Assembly: GCA_027066355.1 (NCBI GenBank)
Contig: JAMONW010000161.1
Coordinates: 1 to 24,079, forward strand
Origin: Campylobacteraceae bacterium
Lineage (GTDB): Bacteria; Campylobacterota; Campylobacteria; Campylobacterales; Sulfurovaceae
DNA length: 24,079 nt
Direction of reading: 5' to 3'
Shown here one piece after another: positions 7,577 through 15,105 of the stretch (position 1 is the stretch's first letter; every line of letters starts with the position of its first letter). Both the position numbers and the translations under genes were made by a program. The notes under the pieces were generated by a model, which saw only the letters and a list, made by a program, of their open reading frames with translations, did not search any database and had not been told where the DNA came from.

Positions 7577-8496
7577 AAATTTTAATTACACTTTTACTAT
7601 TAATTACATCATTTTTTGCACTAAATATTGCTCCAATTAACTATAAAGGTAAAGTTGATTTAATAAAACAGATTAATTTTAATCCAAATTTTGGTAGCTA
7701 TAACTTTAGCGAAATATCAGGTTTAGCTTATGATAAAAAGAGAAAAATATTGTATATGGTTAGTGATAAAGGTATTATGTTTACCTTTAAAGCCAATTTT
7801 AATGATGATAACTTTACGCTAAAGCCACTAAAAGCAGTCTATTTTAAAAAACGAAATGGCAAACGCTATAAAAAACATTACCACGATAGAGATACCGAGG
7901 GCATTGCATTAGATGATAAAGGTAATATCTATGTATCAAGAGAGGGTAGGCTTAGAGTAACTCAATTTAGCCCAAATGGTATAAAAATAAAAAATTTAAA
8001 ACTCCCCACAAAGCTTAGAAAAATAAGAGAAAAAGATTTACAATCTGGAAACAAGGGTTTAGAATCTTTAACTTGGCATCCTAAATATGGCTTAATTACG
8101 GCTCTTGAACAGCCAATACAGGGTAAAAAGCTTAGAAATCAAACAATATATTCATTTAATGGAAAAACTTGGAAATTAAAGATGGAGCCATATAAGAATA
8201 ACTCTATTTCAGATATTGAAGTTATGGATGATGGAAATCTTTTAATATTAGAGAGAGCCTATGGAGGAATACTTGGAAAATTTGTTGTAACGCTTAAAGA
8301 GTTATATATCAAAGGTTGCAAAAAAGAGCCATGCAAAAGTGAAACTCTCCTAAGCATAGATAGCTCAAAGGGCTGGAAAATAGAGAACTTTGAAGGTATT
8401 GCAAGTGTTGGAAATAATAGATATTTAATGGTAAATGATAATAATAATATCTTTTTTAAAAAAACAAAACTAATTTACTTCAAAGTAGGGCGCTAA
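7573..8496 (+). CDS. Exported phytase-like / esterase-like domain protein
   Basis: The 307-residue protein starts with a clear signal peptide (MKILITLLLLITSFFA). It then shows the repeated strand pattern of the phytase-like six-bladed propeller family (PF13449-type): SEISGLAYDKKRKILYMVSD, DTEGIALDDKGNIYVSREG, LESLTWHPKYGLITALE, ISDIEVMDDGNLLILER and ENFEGIASVGNNRYLMVND. The DTEGIA, GLESL and ENFEGIA motifs carry the acidic residues typical of this family. It is expected to be periplasmic; whether it hydrolyses a phosphoester, or anything at all, is unknown. It overlaps lspA by four bases and is therefore coupled to it, although it is not a lipoprotein itself (no lipobox). Confidence 0.78.
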   Translation: MKILITLLLLITSFFALNIAPINYKGKVDLIKQINFNPNFGSYNFSEISGLAYDKKRKILYMVSDKGIMFTFKANFNDDNFTLKPLKAVYFKKRNGKRYKKHYHDRDTEGIALDDKGNIYVSREGRLRVTQFSPNGIKIKNLKLPTKLRKIREKDLQSGNKGLESLTWHPKYGLITALEQPIQGKKLRNQTIYSFNGKTWKLKMEPYKNNSISDIEVMDDGNLLILERAYGGILGKFVVTLKELYIKGCKKEPCKSETLLSIDSSKGWKIENFEGIASVGNNRYLMVNDNNNIFFKKTKLIYFKVGR

Positions 8497-8508
8497 TTAA
8501 AAAAAGTC

Positions 8509-8760
8509 AATTAGGGTTAGACCAGAACAAGTTCTGGTTTCCAAGAGTGGAAGCGCGAACTTGTTCGTGCCAAAAGTTCAAACTCCACTGCCAATTAGGG
8601 TTAGACCAGAATAAGTTTTGGTTTCCAAGATTGGAAGCGCGAACTTGTTCGTGCCAAAAGTTCAAATCCCACAGCCAATCAAATTTTAACCAGAACAAGT
8701 TTTGGTTTCCAAGAGTGGAAGCGCGAACTTGTTCGTGCCAAAAGCTCAAACTTCACAGCA
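8509..8760 (+). repeat. Three tandem 84-bp units, each with three potential RNA hairpins
   Basis: Units at 8509-8592, 8593-8676 and 8677-8760 are exactly 84 bases each. Units 1 and 2 differ at about 6 positions; unit 3 differs mainly in its first 12 bases. Within each unit three inverted repeats follow without gaps: H1 CCAGAACAAGTTCTGG, H2 TTTCCA-AGAG-TGGAAG, and H3 GCGCGAAC-TT-GTTCGTGC. Substitutions inside H1 (C to T at unit positions 20 and 26) turn G-C pairs into G-U pairs and the one at position 39 is in the H2 loop, so pairing is kept for a plus-strand RNA but would be broken on the minus strand. The H1 core GAACAAGTTC is also the reverse complement of the H3 core GAACTTGTTC, allowing an alternative long helix. 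The array fills the gap between two convergent genes. Confidence 0.9.
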
Positions 8761-8783
8761 AAATTTTTAGAGAAAATTAAGCT

Positions 8784-10190
8784 TTAACTGCTAATTTTTG
8801 GCAGCTCTTTTTTACTTTTTCCACTAAGTTTTCCAATTTTTTCTATTTTGCTATGCAAACTACCACTACCTGTATGTAGCCTATTTTTTGCGCTTATAAA
8901 TGAGGTTTGAGCTTGGTGTAGGCGATTTTCTATTTGTAAGAAATCCTCTAAGAATAGGGCAAATTTATCATGCAAAGCTCCTGCTTCTTGGGCAATAGTT
9001 TGCATATTTTTATCATGATTTGCCAAACGCCAAAGTGTAGATACAGTTTTTAGTGTAGTATAGAGTGTAGTTGGTGTAACTACTGCTACATTTCTCTCAA
9101 AAGCATACTCATAAAGAGAGTTATCAATCTCTAAAGCCATTAAATAAGCTGCCTCAATAGGTATAAACATAAGTGTAAATTCTGGTGATTTAAGGCTATT
9201 TAACATATGATACTGCTTTGAAGCTAGTGTATCAATATGTCTTTTTATGCTAATTATATGATTATTTTTTGCAACTCTCTTCTCCTCTTCATTTTGGGCT
9301 TTTAATATTTGAGTATAACTATTTAGTGAAACTTTTGAATCTATTACTATATGTTTATTCTCAGGCAAATAAAGCACTACATCAGCTCTTAATGTGCCAT
9401 TTTCATCCTTGAACACCTGTTCTCTTTTATACTCTATGCCCTCTCTAAGTCCCGTAGCTTCTAGCGCTCTTTCTAAAATAAGCTCTCCCCAGTTACCCTG
9501 AAGTTTATTATCCCCCTTTAATGCTCTTGCTAACTCTTTTGCCTCATTTGAGAGTGTTTTATTTAACTCTTTTATCTGCAAAAGCTCACCTCTTAGCATA
9601 GAAACAGATTGACTCTGCTCTTGATTTAACTTCTCTAAACGCTCTTTAAAGCCTTTTATATCTTTATCAAAAGGCTCTAAAAGTTGCTTTATACTTTCGC
9701 TATTCTCTTTTTTAAGAGTATCTCTTTTTTGCTCTAAAAGCTCATTTGTTAAATTTTTAAACTCTTTGCCCATATCCTCTTTAAGTTTTGCTACAAGCTC
9801 CTCTTTCTCTTTTAGTGCCTCTTGCAAACTCTTAGTTCTCTCTTGAATTGCCTTCATCTCTAAAAGTTGCATTGTGCTTTTATCAACTACTTCTCTTAAA
9901 TCCTCAAGTTCATTAACAGTAGCTTGGTGTTTACCTAAAAGTGTATTATAGCTATTTTCAATCTCTTTAAATTTTTCAAGTTTTTTTTGATACTCTTCTA
10001 AGTTTTTGCTTAAATTCTCTTTCTCTTGCTCTGTTTTAATAAGTTTTGACTTTAGTGTATTATTATGCTCTTGAAATAAGGAGTTTACTTTTTGCGCCCT
10101 TTCATTTTCGCGATACAACCGTATAATGAGTATTCCTAATGTAAAAAGAACTACTAAAACTATTAAAAACTCTAAAATTTTTACACTCAT
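8784..10190 (-). CDS. rmuC: DNA recombination protein RmuC homologue
   Basis: RmuC-family proteins limit inversions at short inverted repeats in E. coli and have a nuclease-like fold. This 468-residue protein has one N-terminal membrane helix (residues about 4-24). A long coiled coil of Glu/Lys/Leu-rich heptads runs to about residue 190. The conserved RmuC domain follows: LQGNWGELILERALEATGL, a RADVVLYLPENKHIVIDSKVS segment with the PD-(D/E)XK-like Asp and Asp-x-Lys, then FTLMFIPIEAAY and VVTPTTLYTTLKTVSTLWR. A GGGGA ribosome site precedes the ATG. It is divergent from lemA and converges on the hairpin array. Anything linking it functionally to that array would be speculation. Confidence 0.93.
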   Translation of the reverse strand: MSVKILEFLIVLVVLFTLGILIIRLYRENERAQKVNSLFQEHNNTLKSKLIKTEQEKENLSKNLEEYQKKLEKFKEIENSYNTLLGKHQATVNELEDLREVVDKSTMQLLEMKAIQERTKSLQEALKEKEELVAKLKEDMGKEFKNLTNELLEQKRDTLKKENSESIKQLLEPFDKDIKGFKERLEKLNQEQSQSVSMLRGELLQIKELNKTLSNEAKELARALKGDNKLQGNWGELILERALEATGLREGIEYKREQVFKDENGTLRADVVLYLPENKHIVIDSKVSLNSYTQILKAQNEEEKRVAKNNHIISIKRHIDTLASKQYHMLNSLKSPEFTLMFIPIEAAYLMALEIDNSLYEYAFERNVAVVTPTTLYTTLKTVSTLWRLANHDKNMQTIAQEAGALHDKFALFLEDFLQIENRLHQAQTSFISAKNRLHTGSGSLHSKIEKIGKLSGKSKKELPKISS

Positions 10191-10225
10191 CTATATTTTT
10201 CCCCTTTTTTTACCACTATTTTAGC

Positions 10226-10231
10226 TATAAT
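10226..10231 (+). promoter_or_regulatory. -10 box of lemA-DUF2207
   Basis: TATAAT (in AGCTATAATTG) lies 30 bases before the lemA ATG and is followed by the strong ribosome site TTAGGAG at 10247-10253. The 70-base gap is shared with the divergent rmuC. Confidence 0.55.
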
Positions 10232-10260
10232 TGTTTAAATTTATTCTTAGGAGTTAAAAA

Positions 10261-10824
10261 ATGGGTTTTTCAAATATAGTTTTATTTATCTTAATAATTG
10301 CAGCTATCTATATGGTAATGGCATATAATAATTTAGTAGGTATGAAGCAAAGAGTTTTATCAGCTTGGAGTGATATTGAGGTGCAACTTAAAAAGCGCTA
10401 TAACTTAATTCCAGCACTTGTTGATACAGTTAAGGGTTATGCAAAGCACGAAAGCCAAACACTAGAGAATGTAATTAAAGCTAGAAATATGGCTTTAAGC
10501 GCACATAATGCAGGTGAGGCTAGTAAAGCTGAAGCTATGTATAAAAGTGCAGTAAGTGGGCTTTTTGGTTTAAGCGAGGCTTACCCAGAATTAAAAGCAA
10601 ATGAAAATTTTATAAATTTACAAAACCAGCTTCAAGCACTAGAGAGTGATATTGAGAGTGCTAGACGCTACTACAATGCAACTGTAAGAGATTATAATGC
10701 AAAAATAGACTCTTTTCCAGAAGTTTATATCTCTAAACAATTTAACTTTACACCATATGAGTATTTTGAGGTTGATGAAGCTATAGAAAAAGATGTTTAC
10801 TCAATGCCAAAAGTGGATCTATAA
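10261..10824 (+). CDS. lemA: LemA family protein
   Basis: The protein is 187 residues with one N-terminal membrane helix (SNIVLFILIIAAIYMVMAY) followed by the LemA helical-bundle signature: YNNLVGMKQRVLSAWSDIEV, LKKRYNLIPALVDTVKGYAKHE, then LSEAYPELKANENFINLQNQL and ESDIESARRYYNATVRDYN. LemA proteins are membrane-anchored with the bundle outside the cytoplasm. Their biochemical role is not settled. It is 6 bases upstream of a DUF2207 gene, a pairing seen in many bacteria, and the two probably act in the same membrane process. Confidence 0.93.
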   Translation: MGFSNIVLFILIIAAIYMVMAYNNLVGMKQRVLSAWSDIEVQLKKRYNLIPALVDTVKGYAKHESQTLENVIKARNMALSAHNAGEASKAEAMYKSAVSGLFGLSEAYPELKANENFINLQNQLQALESDIESARRYYNATVRDYNAKIDSFPEVYISKQFNFTPYEYFEVDEAIEKDVYSMPKVDL

Positions 10825-10830
10825 AAAGCT

Positions 10831-12630
10831 ATGAAGCTACTACTACTTTTAAGTTTTTTTACACTATCTCTATTTGGATATAGTAGAGAGTATATAGAAA
10901 ACTATACAACAAAATTGCTTATTACAAATGATGGCAAAGCCAAAGTTACAGAGGAGATACTCTATAATTTTGGCTATGATAGAAGACATGGAATATATAG
11001 AGATATTCCAAAAAATGATACGAAAATTTCAAACCTAAAGGTCTTTAAAAATGGCTATTCTACCAATTATGAGCTATACACAAAAGATAACTTTTGGCGT
11101 ATAAAAATAGGTAGTGCTAATAGCTATGTATCAGGTAGGGTAGGTTATACAATTAAATATAATTTAGAGGGTAGAATTGTTCGAAATAGAGGCAATAAAA
11201 ATTATATTATTTTTGATATTATAGGCACAGCATGGAAAAAACCAATAATGTATGCCAAAGGTGTTATATATCTTCCTAAAAAACTACAAAATAGAGTTAC
11301 TGCTAAGGCATTTAGAGGTAAATTTGGCTCTACTAAAAGTGTGCCAGTTAAAAACTTAGGTTCACGCCTAGAGCTAGAAACTACAAATTTAGCTCCACAT
11401 GAAGGTTTAACAATATCTATTGCTTTTAATCCATCTTTAATGAAAGTAGGTCAAAAGCCCTCATATGCTTACTATAAAAAGCCAATCTATCTGCTATTTA
11501 TAGCACCTATTTTAGCACTATTTTGGTTTTTTGGCAAAAAACTTAATATCTTTGGTGATGTAGGTTCAATTGCACCAAAATATCGTCCACCAAAAGAGTT
11601 AACTGTAATGGAATCTGGGCTATTAAAAGATAATTTTGTAGATTTCAAAGAGTTAAAAGCTGCTATCTTAGAGTTGGCTAACTTAGGTTTTATAAAATTT
11701 CAAGAGGATGAAAACGGCACATATTTAAAAAAATTAAAAGATGTAGATAATTCTCTAACGCCAAATCAAGTTAAAATATTAAATGAACTCTTTGGTGATG
11801 AAACATTTTTGCCAAGCACATTAGTTAAATTTAGAAGCACTTGGTTTGAAGATTTAAAAGCCTCTTTGCATGATAGATTGGTTCAAAAAGGTTATTATGG
11901 CTCTTCAGTTAAGAGTGCTAGGCAAAGTTTTATATTTGCTGCTGTTGGTATAGGTATTTTAACTTTGGGTGCATTTTTGTATTATATCTCAAAAGATACA
12001 GGTGCAGATATGATAATTCCAGTAGTTGTAGCTATTGGCTTTTTAACAGTTGGACTATTTAACCTATTGAGTGCCTTTAAAAGTGCTGATGCTGGAGGTA
12101 TCTTATTCTCAATTCTTTGGATTCTATTTTCTGGCTTTTTCTTATATAGCTCCTTAAATTCAGAAGATATTGCCCTATCTTTGCTATTTATGGTTTTAAT
12201 TATTGCTATTGGAAGTTACTTAATTTATAAAAAGGCAAATACCCTTACTTTTAAAGGAATTTTAGCAAAACGGCATCTGCTAGGTTTAAGAGAGTTTATA
12301 GATAAAGCCGATAAAGATAAAATAAAATTTTTCCTGCAAGAAGATAAAAACTATCTTGATAAAGTGTTGCCATATGCAGTTCTTTTTGGCTTAAATAAGC
12401 ATTGGTTAAATTTATATAAAGAGTTAGAAACGCCAATTCCTGATTGGTATGATGGAAGTTTTGATAGCTTTAATAGCTTTGATTTTGAGCCAACTAGTTA
12501 TTCAGAAAGCTCAACAGGGGGATTTAGTGATGGAATAGGCTCTGCTCCATCTATTGATACAGGTGATTTTGGAGGATTTGGAGACTTTAGTGGTGGAGGC
12601 TTTGGAGGGGGTGGTGGTGATAGCTGGTAG
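10831..12630 (+). CDS. DUF2207 domain membrane protein with Gly-rich tail
   Basis: A 599-residue protein with a signal peptide (MKLLLLLSFFTLSLFGYS), then an extracytoplasmic beta-rich DUF2207 domain (residues about 20-200) with the family motif YDRRHGIYRDIP. A membrane helix follows (about 217-235), then a cytoplasmic winged-helix-like section with PPKELTVMESGLLKD, and four clustered hydrophobic segments. The tail is Gly-rich, ending GGFGGGGGDSW; such tails are common in this family and in TPM-domain proteins that also accompany lemA. Function unknown. There is no strong ribosome site of its own, and the 6-base gap suggests coupling to lemA. Confidence 0.85.
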   Translation: MKLLLLLSFFTLSLFGYSREYIENYTTKLLITNDGKAKVTEEILYNFGYDRRHGIYRDIPKNDTKISNLKVFKNGYSTNYELYTKDNFWRIKIGSANSYVSGRVGYTIKYNLEGRIVRNRGNKNYIIFDIIGTAWKKPIMYAKGVIYLPKKLQNRVTAKAFRGKFGSTKSVPVKNLGSRLELETTNLAPHEGLTISIAFNPSLMKVGQKPSYAYYKKPIYLLFIAPILALFWFFGKKLNIFGDVGSIAPKYRPPKELTVMESGLLKDNFVDFKELKAAILELANLGFIKFQEDENGTYLKKLKDVDNSLTPNQVKILNELFGDETFLPSTLVKFRSTWFEDLKASLHDRLVQKGYYGSSVKSARQSFIFAAVGIGILTLGAFLYYISKDTGADMIIPVVVAIGFLTVGLFNLLSAFKSADAGGILFSILWILFSGFFLYSSLNSEDIALSLLFMVLIIAIGSYLIYKKANTLTFKGILAKRHLLGLREFIDKADKDKIKFFLQEDKNYLDKVLPYAVLFGLNKHWLNLYKELETPIPDWYDGSFDSFNSFDFEPTSYSESSTGGFSDGIGSAPSIDTGDFGGFGDFSGGGFGGGGGDSW

Positions 12631-12698
12631 AGCTGTTACTGCAATATTAAAAACTACTATTTTTTTTACCACTTTTTATTAATAGACTTCTTTTATGT

Positions 12699-12709
12699 TA
12701 TAATATAAT
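12699..12709 (+). promoter_or_regulatory. Overlapping -10 boxes upstream of the small cytochrome
   Basis: Two TATAAT hexamers share a base (12699-12704 and 12704-12709), 25-35 bases before the ATG, with AAGGAG at 12722-12727. Confidence 0.55.
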
Positions 12710-12733
12710 TATTCTTTATAAAAGGAGTCTAAA

Positions 12734-13051
12734 ATGAGATATTTAATTTTTATATTAACAGTTATAACATCAATTTTTGCAAATGAAAATATTATTAAAG
12801 AGGGCAAAGAGCTATACCTAAAAGCAAACTGTCAAAAGTGCCACTTACAAGATGAAAAGTTTGACCCAAACTCTATTAAAAAAGAGGGTTTAAAATCTAA
12901 AATAAAAGATAAAAAGGGTATTCACAAGTGGGTAGTTGATTGTGATAGCTACTTTAATATTGGATGGTTTCCGCAGGAGCAAGATTTAGTTACAGAGTAT
13001 CTAAATAGAGTATATTATAAATTTTCTACTCAAAATAACTCAAAAAAGTAA
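12734..13051 (+). CDS. Small monohaem c-type cytochrome
   Basis: A 105-residue exported protein: signal peptide to about Ala16 (TSIFA), then an IKEGKELYLKANCQKCH helix carrying one CxxCH haem site (Cys33, Cys36, His37). The C-terminal helix DLVTEYLNRVYYKF resembles the closing helix of class I cytochromes c. There is no methionine after the start codon, so the usual Met axial ligand is missing. His64 (KGIHKW) is the only other histidine and the obvious candidate for a sixth ligand. A third cysteine is at 70. It is predicted periplasmic, matured by the cytochrome c assembly system. Partners unknown. It has its own promoter and a following palindrome. Confidence 0.8.
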   Translation: MRYLIFILTVITSIFANENIIKEGKELYLKANCQKCHLQDEKFDPNSIKKEGLKSKIKDKKGIHKWVVDCDSYFNIGWFPQEQDLVTEYLNRVYYKFSTQNNSKK

Positions 13052-13063
13052 TATTACTTTTTT
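13042..13063. terminator. 22-bp perfect palindrome at the end of the cytochrome gene
   Basis: AAAAAAGTAAT is followed directly by its inverse ATTACTTTTTT, overlapping the TAA stop. The A-rich/T-rich arms give an A:U hairpin followed by Us on either strand, a plausible though weak intrinsic terminator. Confidence 0.5.
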
Positions 13064-13093
13064 GGTTTTACTTTTTTAATATAAAAATCATAG

Positions 13094-13099
13094 TATAAT
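13094..13099 (+). promoter_or_regulatory. -10 box of the DUF2059 gene
   Basis: TATAAT lies 26 bases before the GTG start, with AAGGAG at 13114-13119 between them. Confidence 0.5.
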
Positions 13100-13124
13100 A
13101 TTAGCAAAAATATAAGGAGTAATT

Positions 13125-13679
13125 GTGATTAAAAAAGTTATTTTAATTTTTGCTATTGTTTTTTCTACAAATACACTATTTGCTGAAAATAATTCAACTA
13201 AAGCAACTGAAACAAATGCTACAAAAACTACTGCTTCTAAAGATGACTCAATTTCTGCAGCATATAATCTATTAAAAGAGATGAACTTAAAAAAAATCTA
13301 TGATAATGCAGTAGAGGCTTCAACTAAAAGATTAGTTGTAGCAAATAGTAATTTTAAATCTGTTGAGGGTAAAATTAGAGATTTTTATAAAAAGTATATT
13401 GGTTGGGATTCTGTAAAAAATGATTTAGCAAAGCTTTATTCTAAATATTATACAAAACAAGAGCTTGAAGATATAACAAACTTTTATAAATCAAAAACAG
13501 GACAAAAGGTTTTAGCTACTATGGGTCAATTATCTTATGAGGGACAAATGATGACTCAAAAAAGATTAAAACCACATCTTCAAGAGCTTAAAGCTATTTT
13601 AGATAATGCTATGAAAAAAGCTGAAGCTCCTACTAAAAAAGATACAAAAGATAGCTCTAAAAAAGAGAGTAAGAAGTAA
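13125..13679 (+). CDS. DUF2059 family exported protein
   Basis: A 184-residue protein with signal peptide MIKKVILIFAIVFSTNTLFA (cleavage after Ala20), a Thr/Asn/Lys-rich linker and a helical DUF2059 domain with the family motif LAKLYSKYYTKQELEDITNF, then YKSKTGQKVLATM. The C-terminus is a highly charged Lys-rich tail (KKDTKDSSKKESKK). The start is GTG, fixed by AAGGAG 5 bases upstream. Expected in the periplasm. Biochemical role unknown for the family. It is read from its own promoter and not obviously tied to its neighbours. Confidence 0.8.
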   Translation: MIKKVILIFAIVFSTNTLFAENNSTKATETNATKTTASKDDSISAAYNLLKEMNLKKIYDNAVEASTKRLVVANSNFKSVEGKIRDFYKKYIGWDSVKNDLAKLYSKYYTKQELEDITNFYKSKTGQKVLATMGQLSYEGQMMTQKRLKPHLQELKAILDNAMKKAEAPTKKDTKDSSKKESKK

Positions 13680-13694
13680 ATAAAACTTCTTCTC
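13667..13694 (+). terminator. Hairpin across the DUF2059 stop codon
   Basis: AAGAAGT (13671-13677) and ACTTCTT (13685-13691) pair around a 7-base loop, with an extra GAG/CTC beyond a bulge. No clean U run follows, so it could be a 3'-end stabilising hairpin instead. Confidence 0.35.
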
Positions 13695-13734
13695 TAACTT
13701 CTAAAAAACCAACCTTTTCTTATTAAATTTTTGC

Positions 13735-13740
13735 TATACT
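13735..13740 (+). promoter_or_regulatory. -10 box of the hisF-rlmN run
   Basis: TATACT (in TTGCTATACT) lies 23 bases before the hisF ATG. It is the only good candidate in the 84-base gap. Confidence 0.4.
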
Positions 13741-13763
13741 CTAAATAAAAATAGGGTAATTAA

Positions 13764-14528
13764 ATGGACTACTTTGCTAAGCGCATAATTCCTTGTTTAG
13801 ATGTTGATAATGGTCGTGTTGTTAAGGGTGTAAATTTTGTTGGGCTTCGTGATGCTGGAGATCCTGTTGAGGTTGCAAAGCGATACAACCAAGAGGGAGC
13901 TGATGAGATTACTTTTTTAGATATTACAGCAACTCACCAAAAGAGAAAAACAATTGTAGATATTGTCCAAGAGGTAGCTCGTGAAGTTTTTATTCCTTTA
14001 ACAGTTGGCGGTGGAATTAGAGAGCTTAGTGATATATATAATCTACTAAATGCTGGTTGTGATAAGGTTAGTATAAATTCAGCTGCAATTAAACGCCCAG
14101 AGTTTATAAATGAGGGTGCTAAACGCTTTGGAAGCCAGTGTATAGTAGTTGCAATTGATGCAAAAAGGGTAGCTAAGGGTAGATGGAATATCTTTACTCA
14201 TGGTGGAAGAAGAGATACAGGTATTGATGCAATCTCTTGGGCAAAAGAGGCATATGATAGAGGAGCAGGGGAGTTACTAGTAACTTCTATGGATAGTGAT
14301 GGCACCAAAGCTGGTTATGATAATGAGCTAAATTGTGCAATCTCTAAAGTTGCTCCAATTCCACTAATTGCTAGTGGGGGTGCTGGAAATATGGAGCATA
14401 TAAAAGAGGCTTTGCAAAACGGTTGCGCAGATGCTGCTTTGGCAGCTTCAATTTTTCACTTTAGAGAGATTGATATTATGGATTTAAAGCGCTACTTAAA
14501 AGAGAATGCTATTCCTGTAAGGATATAA
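13764..14528 (+). CDS. hisF: Imidazole glycerol phosphate synthase, cyclase subunit
   Basis: HisF closes the imidazole ring using ammonia from HisH, producing IGP and AICAR in histidine synthesis. The 254-residue TIM barrel is full length. Visible are the N-terminal strand FAKRIIPCLDVDNG with catalytic Asp13, the second catalytic Asp132 in VVAIDAKRV, and the phosphate-binding loops VGGGIRE (first half) and ASGGAGN (second half). No hisH or other his gene is adjacent; dispersed his genes are usual in Campylobacterota. It is followed one base later by the purine phosphorylase-like gene. Confidence 0.97.
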   Translation: MDYFAKRIIPCLDVDNGRVVKGVNFVGLRDAGDPVEVAKRYNQEGADEITFLDITATHQKRKTIVDIVQEVAREVFIPLTVGGGIRELSDIYNLLNAGCDKVSINSAAIKRPEFINEGAKRFGSQCIVVAIDAKRVAKGRWNIFTHGGRRDTGIDAISWAKEAYDRGAGELLVTSMDSDGTKAGYDNELNCAISKVAPIPLIASGGAGNMEHIKEALQNGCADAALAASIFHFREIDIMDLKRYLKENAIPVRI

Positions 14529-14529
14529 A

Positions 14530-15105
14530 ATGATAGTTTGCGCAGGAGATATAGAACAGTTTAGTTTTGCAACACCAATTGGTATTGGTTTGGTAAATAG
14601 TGCTATAAATTTAACTAGGCTTTGTATTATGAATCCACCAGAGTTTATTCTTTTTGTTGGAAGTGCAGGAAGCTATGGCAAACATAATATCTTTGATATT
14701 GTATATAGCAGGGCTGCTAGTAATATTGAACACTCATTCATACACAATCAAGGATATACACCTTTAGATAATTTGATTGTAGCAGATGATGTTGCTCCAA
14801 CTAAAAGTGGAGCTATTTTAAATAGTGTAATTCAGAGTGTTTCACATGAAACAATTGTTAATAGTTCAAACTATATTACAGCATCAAAAGAGGCTTCAGA
14901 GATATATTTAAAAATTGGTTTATCACTAGAGAGTATGGAGTTTTTTTCAGTTTTGAGTGTTGCAAAAGAGTTTAATATTCCTGTTGGTGGTGTATTTGTT
15001 GTTACTAACTACTGCAATAAAAATGCACATAAAGATTTTATAAAAAATCATAAAGAGGCTATGGAAAAACTTGAATTACATTTAAGACACAAGGGAATAG
15101 GGTGA
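14530..15105 (+). CDS. Purine-nucleoside phosphorylase family protein
   Basis: The 191-residue protein is short for the PNP/UDP-phosphorylase fold (usually about 230-250) but shows its elements: FILFVGSAGSYG (the phosphate/purine-loop Gly-rich turn) and GLSLESMEFFSVLSVAKEF, where the ESMEF segment matches the ribose-binding Met-Glu motif. VGGVFVVTNYCN follows, at the position of the catalytic-loop strand. Substrate is unclear; nucleosidase activity in the MTA/SAH or futalosine style is possible but not shown. It lies 1 base after hisF and overlaps rlmN by 4 bases. A parS-like 16-mer is embedded in codons 103-108 (SVSHET). Confidence 0.72.
   Translation: MIVCAGDIEQFSFATPIGIGLVNSAINLTRLCIMNPPEFILFVGSAGSYGKHNIFDIVYSRAASNIEHSFIHNQGYTPLDNLIVADDVAPTKSGAILNSVIQSVSHETIVNSSNYITASKEASEIYLKIGLSLESMEFFSVLSVAKEFNIPVGGVFVVTNYCNKNAHKDFIKNHKEAMEKLELHLRHKGIG
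14838..14853. other. parS-like centromere site 1
   Basis: TGTTTCACATGAAACA matches the ParB/Spo0J site TGTTTCACGTGAAACA at 15 of 16 positions. The two 7-base arms are intact and only the central dinucleotide differs (CA for CG). It lies inside the purine phosphorylase-like gene. Confidence 0.8.

Noticed and set aside
8509..8760. CRISPR array
   Set aside because: Units are 84 bases with no unique spacers between short repeats; the divergence is spread through the unit and no cas gene is near.
8507..8780. Open frames on both strands across the 84-bp array, encoding three copies of an FWHEQVRAS...GNQNLFW peptide on the minus strand
   Set aside because: The period is a multiple of three, so any stop-free unit gives a long frame automatically. 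There is no ribosome site, the frames are open on both strands, and the substitutions follow RNA pairing rather than codon positions.
12655..12680. Phase-variable homopolymer (T8)
   Set aside because: A T run in an AT-rich intergenic region; there are no long G or C tracts or in-frame repeats typical of Campylobacterota contingency genes in the window.
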